The notes beneath the pieces are model-generated. The model saw only the letters and a program-made list of their open reading frames with translations, made no database searches and was not told where the DNA came from. Source: Persicaria tinctoria (Eukaryota > Streptophyta > Magnoliopsida > Caryophyllales > Polygonaceae). Taken from it: a stretch of DNA of 64,000 nucleotides. The position numbers and the translations under genes are program-made. The stretch's first letter is position 1. Every line of letters begins with the position of its first letter. The DNA lies in NCBI GenBank assembly GCA_037127255.1, contig JBANSL010000019.1:14407001-14471000 (forward strand). The letters are read 5' to 3'. This document shows, in pieces, positions 21,965-31,695 of this stretch.

Positions 21965-23480
21965 AAGGACTGATCTATTGGACTTTTGGACTTATTTAAC
22001 TGGACTATTTTGACCTATAATTGTTGGGCTTGAAGCTCCCCATCCGCACTCTACGTAAGTGTATCATCATCGACGATGTTATTGGGTTGGTTTTATGTGC
22101 ACAACTTATACCTGATAATTATATATGTTCTAAGACAGGCTTTCGCTTTGCGGGTGCTTGGCCCTAGGCAGGCAGGGTTTAGGAAGGGGTAGCCCGTAGG
22201 TTATCGACATGTATAACATAGATCTTATTATATGCAAATGCAAAGTGGACCATGCACAAGGCCTTTAAAAATTAGGGATCTAACATGCAAATGGGCCTGT
22301 GTAAAAAAAATAGTGATATGGGCCTAACTAATGCAGCCCATTCAGCAAGAGAAAGAAAGCGTGGGCACCATTCTAACTTTCTAGCCTCTAGTGGGCTTCA
22401 TTATTTCACTTAGGGGAAAAAATATTTAATTTAGTACAACACATAATTACTCCATTTCTTAGCTATGAAACAAACCTGAACTCGTCTTCTTCCATGTTCT
22501 CAAGATGTGGTCACGGACTCACGGGTCGAACTCGTTGGTTCGACGGGTTCGATCCACCGAATCAAGGGTGGGGGATAGGCGACTCGAAACCTAACCCGAG
22601 AATTCCATGGGTCGGCGGCACTGGCGGATTTAGGGGTGGGCTCGTATGAGCGCGAGCCTACCCCAATCCCGGAAAAAAATACGAAAGGTTAAATATATAA
22701 AAAAATAAAAAATAAAAAGGTTTAAATTAATTTAGAAGTGAAAATGTATCATAAAGTTTACCTTATCTAGTTGATAAAGTATAAATGAGGAACTTTTTCT
22801 TTTTAGTCATTCATTGGGGGTTTTCCTGAATTTTTTTTAACTAATTATAAATTTTATTCGATCACTTCTAATAATATGGATAAATCTTTGAATTTTTTTT
22901 TACATAACCCTTCACAATTAAATTTATTTAAATTTTAGCAAAACTCGTTTCATTATTACTTAATTTTTAGCCTAAATCTCGCCCACCCCTATGTTACGGT
23001 CTGGCTTCGCCACTGGTCGGCGGGGTTGGATCATTTGACAGGTTGAAGGGCTGCCGAGTCGACTCGTCGGGTTGAAGAATTTGTGAAAAGGGGTTTGACC
23101 TAACATACGAGTTGGGTCATTTTTTTGACAAAAAAAAAAAAGTTGAACTTCGTGAAAAAAGCCTATTTAAATGTTTGTTGGAAATTCCTATAATGAATAA
23201 AAACTTGGGCGGACTTGAGAAAAATAGGATGAAGAGCTTGAATCGACTTTCCCATTGACTAGGTATCCCCTTGGGAAGAGAAGTCAAAGCCTGCGTAGTT
23301 CTTTTACATGTATTCTAAACCCCGCTTACCTACGTGTCGGATCCTCCATTAGCGACTCCGCCCTCGATGGAGCTCCCAACTGACTCCAACTCAAATCCCT
23401 CATCGGCCTCGGACTCGGTGGACAAGATATTCTTTTGAATCCTCATGTACGCCTTCTTTCAATTGATAAGGCAAACTTGG
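21965..23480 (+). repeat. Dispersed repeat, plus-strand copy
   Basis: This segment is repeated in inverse orientation at about 36945-39350. Shared anchors include GGACTGATCTATTGGAC, CATCGACGATGTTATTGGG, GCAAATGCAAAGTGGACCAT, TCTTCCATGTTCTCAAGATG and CCTCATGTACGCCTTCTTTC. It has no intact gene, but translation near 23340-23460 (SISDS, GGQDILLNPHV) is shared with the other copy, hinting at an old coding region. The family is not identified. Confidence 0.75.
22619..23015. mobile_element. 397-bp hAT-type non-autonomous element with perfect TSD
   Basis: The element starts CACTGGCGGATTTAGG and ends TGGCTTCGCCACTG, giving short inverted ends CA(C/G)TGGCG. It is flanked by a perfect 8-bp direct repeat, GTCGGCGG, at 22611-22618 and 23016-23023, as expected for hAT transposition. 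The interior is AT-rich and non-coding. It is inserted in the dispersed repeat; the inverted copy at 36945 lacks it, which supplies an empty site. Confidence 0.85.
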
Positions 23481-25240
23481 ACTACGAGGTTTCTGGAGAG
23501 CAGTCGTTATCTCTTCTTAGTTAGAATTTGACCCCTTCAGTTAAATAACTCCCTTCAAATAAAGCATATTCAGGCCTCTTATTTGATTTCGGAAGAACTC
23601 AAAAGAATTTAGCTTTAGATGTCAACAATTGCAATGAAAAACGAAAATCTATTTCACACTATACTTGGTAATTTTACTCCTTTGCTATCTTTAGTTGTGA
23701 TTGTGTTTAACCGTTGCTAACAGTAATTATATACTCATGTCTTGTTCAATTTTGTAGATCCCATTTTTTTTTTTTTTTTTTTTTTGAGTTCTCGGGTTAT
23801 ATTTTGGGTGATTTTGGTTAGTAGCCTTTTTTTAACCTTTAATTAGGTGATTAGATCATCCGCTAATTTAATAAGTTTAGCTAGATCCTTCCCAAATGGA
23901 GTATTAAGGGTCAACGGTCAACCAGTCGACGTTAACCAACTCATTCGGATTTTTTTTTAACCGTTGACAACTGATGTCACTGTTTTTTTTTTTACCATTA
24001 TGTCATTTTTCCGATGTCATTTTTTACCGTGATGTCATTTTTTCAAAATAATATTTTGATGTCATTTTCAAAATAGTGTTTTGATGCCAAATTTTTAATG
24101 ACATTTTTTCTTTAATGTGATGCCATTTTTTAAAGTAGTGTTTTGATGCCATTGTTCTAATGTAATTATTTGATGCCATTTTTTTTATTATATTTTATTT
24201 TCGCTTTAATGCCACTTTTCTAATGAATTAGTTTGATGCCACTTTTTTCAAACATCGATGACATTTTTTGTTTACTGTAATGTTACGTTGACCATTGATT
24301 CCATTTTTTTTTATTATTATTGACTACTGATGACACTTTTTTTATGTCAATTTTTTGATGATTTTTTTTTTACCGTGATACCTTATTTTTTTAATGTAGT
24401 GTTTTGATGACACTTTTTTCTTTAATGTGATGCAACTTTTTTAAATTAGTGTTTTGATCCCATTTTTTTAATCAAATCGTTTGATGCCACTTTTTTCATT
24501 TAATCAACTGTATATCAATATATTTTCATCGATTCTACTTTTATTCACTAATGATACATTTGTGATTCCACCTCATTGATGTAATCACTTGTTGTGAAAT
24601 ATTTATTACATTTTTATTCATTGATGACACAAGATCGGTTTCAAAATGTGGTATCTATTACAGGTTCACTGAGGTAACGATCATCTCTAGCTATGAAGTG
24701 TCACAGCATGACCAATGAACTCTATAGTGTTGTCATTGAGACCACATTTTCTATAAAAAAATATATATATCAAAATTCACATATAAGCAGCAATAGCCTT
24801 ACATGCACAAGTTTTTCCAGCTGCTGACTATTGAGGCAGATAATAATCGGTCCTGTTCCGGTGGAGTTGAAAGGAAACTCTATAAAATAGAGTTTCTCAT
24901 TCCTCTCTCAAAAACTGAAATAAAAGAAAAAAAAATTGAGGATGGTTGTGGGAGAGGGAAACGAGAGGAGAGGATTTTTAACTACTAATTTTAAAATCAG
25001 TGGTTGAGATCCTCTCAACTCTATGGTAGAGTTTTTTTACAAACTCTACCCAAACTGCTCCCGATAATAATATGTAAGTTCCTGATTAACAATTTTCTGC
25101 TCATGCAGAAAGGATACCTAATGCAGGAAAATACTAAATTTGTTTATTAAAAAATTACATTGTGAGGAACCATATAAAATATGAACCTACAACAACAAAA
25201 TAGTTGTATTGTTAGAAAGCAGTGAGAAATTAATTACGGT
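23481..25240. repeat. Intergenic; T-rich degenerate minisatellite (TGATGCCATTTTTT)
   Basis: Between about 23975 and 24510 the words TGATGCCATTTTTT, TGATGTCATTTTTC and TAATGTGATGCC recur about twenty times at irregular spacing. No gene is seen. An inverted pair of ACTCTA words near 24865-25050 may be the ends of a small MITE. The reading frame at 24803-24988 lacks any domain and is not called. Confidence 0.55.
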
Positions 25241-25249
25241 AACTTTTTT

Positions 25250-25884
25250 AAGGATCTGATACATACGCAATAAGCTCTTTAGTAGTCATTTTAGTCAAGT
25301 TCATTCCATCGTGTGTCTTGGGATCATTCTCATCATACTTCGGCACATAACTTTTTTTTTGGTCGAAATACTTCTGCACATAACTAAAGAACTTGCCAGC
25401 GCGTCTCTTTATAGCCCCATGAGTGGAGATTTAAGTGCTTCCATGTCAGTTGCAGGAAGCTTGTGAATTTGCGCCGCATTTAGCACACAAATGTTCAGAC
25501 CTCTAACTTTAGACTGCCTAAAGTACCACTAATAATTCAAGGATGCTGAATGCATCTACCATTCATACCTTTCCTTTATTGTACACATAGCTACCATCAA
25601 CCGCCTTAAAGTAGAGATACTTGGTAACGTCAGTATGGATAAGGACCCGCACAAGACTACCATTTGCCATACAAAAACTAGACGCGAAACAGGGTTAAAG
25701 ATTATAAATCAGATAAAAGAAGACGAAGGTGAAGAACCAAGGGACATAATAACCCGAGGAAAGGTGGTTCTAGTTTCAATATTAATAACTAATTTTGGTA
25801 TCATATCCACATTATAATCCCTGCTAGCACCAAGGTTTGCTGGAGGCTGATCATTCCCTCTAAACTTCTTCCAAAGCTGAACTT
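25250..25884 (-). pseudogene. Rab GDP-dissociation inhibitor (GDI) pseudogene fragment
   Basis: Minus-strand translation in several frames recovers pieces of plant Rab GDI in the right order. They are LWKKFRGNDQPPA, LGASRDYNVDMIPK, VDGSYVYNKGKV, LPATDMEALKSPLMGL and YDENDPKTHDGMNLTKMTT. Functional GDI binds prenylated Rab GTPases in the cytosol and recycles them from membranes; this copy cannot. The pieces are joined with frameshifts, stops and a foreign insertion near 25350, where CATAACT is repeated. Only the N-terminal third of the protein is represented. Several normally separate exons seem to be joined, so it may derive from a reverse-transcribed copy. That last point is an inference. 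Confidence 0.75.
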
Positions 25885-26560
25885 ACATGAAATTGCTAGA
25901 GCATCAAGAGAATGTACTAATAAAAAAAAATCATACTTCCAGCTATAACATTTAGATGAGGACCTGGATCAGATTAAGTGAAGTTGACTCTTCTCCATAA
26001 TAATTATTCTTATCCATGTGCAGTACCTAAATTACAAGAGCCCTTCATCAAAACTAAGATGAATGAAGAACACATGTGAATACACATTCGAACCAAAGTA
26101 GGACGATCCAATGTATTTATGGAGTTGTTTGAGCATGATTCCTCCACACGGATCAAAATGACACAATAGAAGATCACAAACTTTATCATAGGCAGATAAT
26201 AATATGTCAGTAAATCAAGACGCTCAAAATGACACAATAGAAGATCAAGAAAAGATCAGTGTGGTAAACACTAGCATAGGCAGATAATAATATGTCAGTA
26301 AATCAGACTAACCCCTGGGATAGCTTAAAAACCAAGTCACACAATAACCCTACCGCCGCGCCTCAATGCACACTGATTGAACAACATGGAATCGAGATTG
26401 GATAAACACACCCAAATTGGATTTTTTCAAACACACTCCATGTTATCGGCAAGTGAATATGAAATTGCAAAGCCATTAATTAACAAGGAGTGATTTTATT
26501 CCAACTAAAATTTACAAGGAACACCAAAAACAGACTCAATTCATCTAGGCATTTCATTGA
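25885..26560. other. Intergenic with a short local duplication
   Basis: The block AAAATGACACAATAGAAGATCA ... CATAGGCAGATAATAATATG is present twice, at about 26154-26224 and 26226-26306. No gene recognised. Confidence 0.5.
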
Positions 26561-27180
26561 ACACCTTTGATGCGCCTCTTACCTCACCCAATTCAAAGCA
26601 CCTTGAGAATATCTTCTGCATCACTGGAAGCCTGGATGTAAAAGTTCCTCCGTCCTCTAGAGTCAGCACTTCCAAATTTCTCAATCTCTGTATCTGATTC
26701 AGCCTACAATGGGAGGAGATCTCAAATCTCCGTTTCTCGATACTTTTTTATTTATCTTCAATGACGAAACAGCCTTCTGAAGAGCCAGTTTCAGCTCAGG
26801 AGTAGGACAAGAAAACTCTTCTCCTCCCAAAAAAGTCCAATAATAGCAATTATCAAAGTACGAATATAGAGAAATTGCAATTAAAACAGATGGTTTCAAG
26901 TATGTACAAGAGAGATTGTCATCAATTTTAACATTTTCACCCAAATTCAAAACCCTAAATCTATCAAAATTGAAGAATCTAATCGAAAACCAAAATTTTG
27001 GCATAATAATATGCAAGCTCACAAATCCTTCCTCATCCGATACGGCCAGAATATGCGAATTCTTAATCGTCTGAAGTGAAAACATGGTTCGAACCATCAA
27101 TTGAGTCATTTTACAAAACCAAATCAAGGCCGATTTCGAAAGAAGAAGAATAGTTTGAAGTACCCTGCAGAAGGAAATTG
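26561..27180 (-). other. Unassigned possible coding relic, minus strand
   Basis: An open frame of 142 codons at 27127-26699 contains NSHILAVSDEEGFVSL, which resembles a WD40-repeat strand as found in CDT2-like proteins. The rest of the frame (LGGEEFSCPTPELKLALQKAV) is not recognised. Further left, minus-strand sequence reads ADSRGRRNFYIQASSDAEDIL before a stop. These fragments could be exons of a decayed or poorly delimited gene. No start, promoter or splice sites could be assigned with confidence. Confidence 0.3.
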
Positions 27181-28678
27181 TAAAGGCTCGGATTTTTTTA
27201 AATCATAATTGTAAAGGCTCGATTAATACTCTATTTTATAAGAGAAAATTTGCCCAACGGGCCCTTTTTTGGGTCTCTATTTGGAGAGTGTCTCCCACCC
27301 TTGTAAAATTAGGGTTTTGTCCACATAAATTTTTCTGGACAAAATTATCCCCCCAATTTCATACATCTATCGCCGTTTCAGCACCACAAATCCATAGAAG
27401 AAATAACCTCTTCGATGTTTCAGATCTCGCTCCTCCGTCGTTCTCCATCGCTCCTCCGTCGTTCTCCATCGCTGCCTCCGACCTTTCTTTCTTCCTCCGT
27501 TACCTACGCCGGCGTCGTCGACGGCCATGGAAGCCCCTGCCTCCGACCTTGCCTCCGCTTGTTGAGATCGTTCCAGATCCGGTTGGATCTTCAACAGCGC
27601 CTCCTTCCAGATCCGGTGACCAGCGACGACCTCGACAGCGACCTGCGGCCTGTTCCCCGATCTCGAGGGCGACCTGCGGCATCTCACTCGGGATTCCAGA
27701 TCTGAACGAAGGCGAGGTTCTGAACGAAGGCGATCGTTCCAGCAGATTGGGGATCTGCGAAGGCGAGGATCTGCGACCTCGAGGGCGATCGTTCCAGATC
27801 TGAACGAAGGCGAGGATCCTGCTTAAATCTCGATCGGGTTTCCAACAGATTGAGATCAATCGACGACGTCTCCCTCTCGCTCTCGCTATCCCTTGGATCC
27901 TGCTGAAATCTCGATCGAATGCGAGGATCCTACTGAAATCAATCGACGATGTTCAAACTGTGAGTGAGATCGAGGTTCCAGCAGATCAGATTTCAGTCGG
28001 TGATGGCGAGGAGCGATCGAGATTCCAGCAGATCGAGATCAATCGATGGTGCCTCCCTCTCGCTCTCGCTATCCCCTGGATCTTGCTTAAATCTCGATCG
28101 AAGGCGAGGATTCAGCCGAGATTGTCCATCGTGAAGGATCCACACTTCTGGCGGTGAAATTGACGACGGAGGAAGAAGGAAACGACATTTTCGTCCTCCA
28201 CCACCACTTGAAATCCAGATCGACGGTGCTCGAGGTATTTCAGTTTTTTCTGTTTAGGTTTGACCCGTCTGTGTTTGATTTTCAATTTTCAGATCTTTCT
28301 GTTTTGGTTGAAGATAATTTTTTATCTGCAAGTGTTTTGAAGCTCTTATTGTTAGTTGCAGCTTTGTTCATATACGTGTCTTAATCCGTCGTTTTCTTTG
28401 TTTGATCTGGAAAATATGTATGTAGATGAACCATTCTATGCCCATATTCACTGTTTTTCCTTTTTCTTTATTTAAGCAACTAATCTGGTTTAGTGTGTTG
28501 TCCATTTTCCTATGAATTTGGACTATTTAGATAGAGGAATTGTGGATTAGGCCTAATCAAAACATGTAAATGCAATTCGTCAGAAGTGGGAAAGGTAATG
28601 GTTTAGAAGTGTGTTGTCCATTTTCCTATGAATTTGCTGAAATTGTTGTTGTTGAATTTGCTTTAAATCTCCTTTAAA

Positions 28679-28747
28679 AGCCTCTTAGCTCAATGGTAGA
28701 GCGATGTGTTTATGCACAAATACGTGGGTTCGAATCCCGCATAGGCT
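28679..28747 (+). tRNA. tRNA-like sequence, probably a pseudogene
   Basis: A 69-nt segment folds partly as a tRNA. The acceptor arms AGCCTCT and ATAGGCT pair at 6 of 7 positions. The D-arm GCTC...GAGC is intact and the T-arm GTGGG-TTCGAAT-CCCGC is intact with one G-T pair. The internal promoter boxes are present (TAGCTCAATGGT, GGTTCGAATCC). The anticodon arm TGTG-TTTATG-CACA leaves a 6-base loop, so no anticodon can be assigned, and the total is shorter than normal. It is probably a tRNA pseudogene or the head of a tRNA-derived repeat. Confidence 0.6.
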
Positions 28748-28844
28748 AAATTTTATATCCCGTAACACGATTTCAGCAACAATTTCAGCATCAACAACGT
28801 TGCTGAAATCGGGGTTTCAGCATCAACAACAGTACTGAAATCGG

Positions 28845-29130
28845 GGTTTCAGCAACTCTGGAAACGCGAAAAAAAAACTACTAAAACAGAGGGTGGCACA
28901 TGGGTTTCAGCAATTTTGGAAACCCAAAAAAAAACGAAAAAAAAGCGAAAAAAACTGCTGAAACAGATAAACAAAGGGTGGCACATGGGTTTCAACAATT
29001 CTGGAAACGCAAAAAAAAAAACGAAAAAAAGCGGAAAAAAAAAACGGCTGAAACAGATGGTGGCACAGGGGTTTTAGCAATTCTGTTTCAACAACTCTGG
29101 AAACGCGGAAAAAAAAAAAAAACTAAATTT
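28845..29130 (+). repeat. A-rich minisatellite, about 84-bp unit
   Basis: GGTGGCACATGGGTTTCAGC begins at about 28892, 28976 and (diverged) 29059. Each copy is followed by TTCTGGAAACGC, A-rich stretches and CTGAAACAGAT. The period is about 84 bp with three copies plus partial units. The frame at 28900-29181 is only a translation of this repeat. Confidence 0.8.
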
Positions 29131-29290
29131 CGCGGAATTTTTTTTTTGATGAAAACAAAATTTTCAGCAACTTTATTTTAAGTGTGGACATTTTGCTTAT
29201 ATGGAGAGGATGGGGGACAATTTTCTAATATGGCCTGTACAGTAACTGCCCCTAACAAAAATTTACATTGATTAACTTCGTAAAATCATG

Positions 29291-30337
29291 TAAATCATTA
29301 TCCAAGAAGATTTTTAGGTTTACACGTTACTTTTAAAAAATTATCTACTTGATCTTTTTATAAGTTGGTTAAAACTTAAATTTAGTTTAAATGGCTAAAG
29401 TAAAATATTAATATCTAAAAAAAAATAGCAACGTAGAAATATTAATATTAATATTAATTTGACTCGGACTTAGAAGTTGGATCCACTAAACGGTGCTATA
29501 TATATTATATATAAGTATATTTTATCTATTAGATAGTTATCGGATTTAGATCCACTAACGATGCAATATATAAATATATTTTATATAAATTTCTTTTGTA
29601 ATATATTCATAATTAATTTCAGTGATTTAGAAAGAAAAATTTTTTACTTAATTATATTGGCTTATTAATTGATGTGACCTAAAAATATAATATCAATTTA
29701 ATTCAAAATATCCCGTTAAATATAGATATATTGTATTCAATTTTGACCAAATATTGGATAGATTATTTGATCTAAAAAGATCAGTTTTCTAACTAAGTAA
29801 GATATAAGGTTGAATATTTATAAAAATAAGTGAGACAATTAATTGAGATGTCAAAATTATATTGGTTTATTAATTGATGTGGCCCAGAAATATAATACCA
29901 ATTTATTTCAGAATATGACACGTAAGCGAAAATAATCCCGTTTAATCCAGAAAATTTCGTGGCAGCGAGGTCGCTTCAGCGGTCTCTGTTTTAGTATTTC
30001 ATTATATAGATAGATAGATATAGATATAGATATATAGATAGATTTGTTATATTGAACGAATTTTTGATCCGTTTGTTACTTTTTCAATATCAAATATATT
30101 TAATACACATGTTAAATTAAGGATTAAACAAATCTAGGATCCCATCACCACACCTTTAGATAAAAATGAAAGCCGATCCAAAATCATATGAGATCGATGA
30201 AAGCCGATCCCAAATCATATGAGATCTATCGATCTAAATCATACACGATTATATATTCCATTAACAAACTACTCCATATAAGATAAGATAGAATCACCGG
30301 CCATCCAAAATCATTCCATTTAAATTTAACAAATTAA

Positions 30338-30340
<3 letters not shown>
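29291..30340. other. Intergenic AT-rich DNA
   Basis: No gene recognised. There is a GATA-rich stretch at 30005-30045 and a short direct repeat (GAAAGCCGATCCAAATCATATGAGATC type) near 30168-30225. Confidence 0.45.

Positions 30341-30342
<2 letters not shown>

Positions 30343-30398
<56 letters not shown>
30343..30398. repeat. (TA)n microsatellite
   Basis: About 28 uninterrupted TA dinucleotides, 145 bp upstream of the start codon of the secreted-protein gene and about 60 bp upstream of its TATA box. Likely variable between individuals. Confidence 0.95.
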
Positions 30399-30401
<3 letters not shown>

Positions 30402-30455
30402 ATACAGTCCTGATCTAACTAAACAAAATCTTATCCAAATGAATCCAGTCTCCCT

Positions 30456-30463
30456 TATAAATA
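30456..30463 (+). promoter_or_regulatory. TATA box of the secreted proline-rich gene
   Basis: TATAAATA lies 80 bp upstream of ATG 30543, a usual spacing for a plant core promoter with a short 5' leader. Confidence 0.7.
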
Positions 30464-30542
30464 TCGATGCTTTAATTAAATCGATCGGATCCGGCCATTC
30501 ATTTTCATCATCCATCCCAAAAAGAAAAAGAAGAGATCGAAA

Positions 30543-30968
30543 ATGAAGGCATACGCCATGGTCCTCATTGTCGCCGTGATGGCCGCCATGGTGGCCCCGC
30601 CAGCAACCGCCTGGCTGTTCCCATTACCGATACCATTACCCTTACCGCCCCTCCCGATCCCGATCCCCTTCCCATTCTTGCCACCCCTCCCACCCTTACC
30701 CTTTCCTACGCCACTCTTCCCTGGCTACCCTCCGGCCGTCGTATCCCCTCCACCGGCTCCCCCCTCCCCTCTGCCGCCTCTTTCTACTGACGATTGCGAA
30801 AGGTTCATTGCCGGCACGTCACACGGGTGCTTCAACCAGTACACCCGCCCGGGCGATGGAAGTTGCTGCCGCTTCTTATTGTTCTTGAGAGATAATTGCA
30901 CACAGCCTTTGTTCAAGGAACCCAAATTCAGTCAATACGTCCAGAATATCTGCAATATTCCTCTCTAA
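30543..30968 (+). CDS. Secreted proline-rich, six-cysteine (prolamin-like) protein
   Basis: A 141-residue intronless frame. Residues 1-23 form a signal peptide (hydrophobic core MVLIVAVMAAMVAPPATA). Residues 24-80 are a Pro/Leu/Phe-rich stretch built on PLPIP, PLPPLP and FPFLPPLPP repeats. The C-terminal domain has six Cys at 85, 96, 108, 109, 119 and 137 (C-x10-C-x11-CC-x9-C-x17-C). The C...C...CC...C...C order with short spacings fits the prolamin-like (ECA1-type) secreted domain family more than classic lipid-transfer proteins, which have eight Cys. The product is expected to be disulfide-bonded and extracellular; the family includes reproductive-tissue proteins. A TATA box lies 80 bp upstream and a long TA repeat precedes it. 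The function in this plant is unknown. Confidence 0.85.
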   Translation: MKAYAMVLIVAVMAAMVAPPATAWLFPLPIPLPLPPLPIPIPFPFLPPLPPLPFPTPLFPGYPPAVVSPPPAPPSPLPPLSTDDCERFIAGTSHGCFNQYTRPGDGSCCRFLLFLRDNCTQPLFKEPKFSQYVQNICNIPL

Positions 30969-31539
30969 ATCAGGGCAATAGATCGACAATATTGATAAAT
31001 AAATTCAGATATTAGTATTTTCTATTCTACATATTAGTGCTTTTTACATATTAGTACTTACAATTAGTTACGTTATGTTATCATATTATTAATCAATATA
31101 TACATCAGTTAATTAAGCTTGTTTTCCACATTCTTTTTAACATACATATGTGTTTTGTTGTTATATTTTTGGGTGTGTATTTGTGATACTACGCTAATAG
31201 CAAGTTATTATAGTTCACAAACTTCACGTACTCGTTCAGTCGTCTTGACGATTTATTGCACTGTAGCACTGTTCATTAGCAGTTTGGCTTTGGTCTGCGG
31301 TCTTGTATCGAAAATCATATAAACTGTGCAGTTTATATATATTTCCTGAGTTTCATATTTAAGTTATGAAAATTTTGATCAATTACGTACCCTAAATCGA
31401 TTTAATGATAAATTGGTACTTTTTTAAAAAAAAATCAAAGGCATTTGTATATATATATAAGGCAAGATAAGAACAAAGGCGGGACGGGGAATTTCACTCA
31501 AATTGGTAAAAAAAGAGCGGCGAGTTAGGGAAGCTTAAA
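30969..31539. other. 3' flank and intergenic DNA
   Basis: Holds the presumed 3' untranslated region of the secreted-protein gene (AATAAATTC near 30997 could serve for polyadenylation). No further gene seen; the frame at 31119-31322 has no domain. Confidence 0.45.
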
Positions 31540-31690
31540 TGAGAGAAAATGCCAAATTTTTGACTTTGTAGGATACATCTTATTTTGTTCTCAAAAAAGA
31601 AAAAAAAAGATACATCAAGAAAATGCCAAATTTTTGACTTTGTAGGATACATCTTATTTTGTTCTCAAAAAAGAAAAAAAAAGATACATC
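31540..31690 (+). repeat. Tandem duplication, 75-bp unit
   Basis: GAAAATGCCAAATTTTTGAC ... TTCTCAAAAAAGAAAAAAAA ... GATACATC occurs twice in direct tandem (from about 31544 and 31619), nearly identical. Recent local duplication. Confidence 0.9.
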
Positions 31691-31695
31691 TTATT

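Larger units (their letters stand above)
27190..29290. mobile_element. Possible Mutator-like (cargo-bearing) element, uncertain
   Basis: The left edge AGAAAATTTGCCC (about 27242) and the inverted right edge AGAAAATTGTCCC (about 29223) resemble short inverted ends. The interior at 27360-28380 is unusually GC-rich, with repeated words (TCCGTCGTTCTCCATCG, GATCGTTCCAGATCTGAACG, TCGCTCTCGCTATCCC), unlike the AT-rich flanks. No complete protein is supported: the overlapping frames at 27288-27859 on both strands read through the repeats. It could be a Pack-type element with captured gene fragments, or a gene's 5' region. The borders are tentative. Confidence 0.3.

Noticed and set aside
27288..27859. 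Overlapping frames on both strands
   Set aside because: They read through short GC-rich repeats in several frames at once, a composition effect.
30294..30515. Frame containing a long Ile-Tyr repeat
   Set aside because: Translation of the (TA)n microsatellite.
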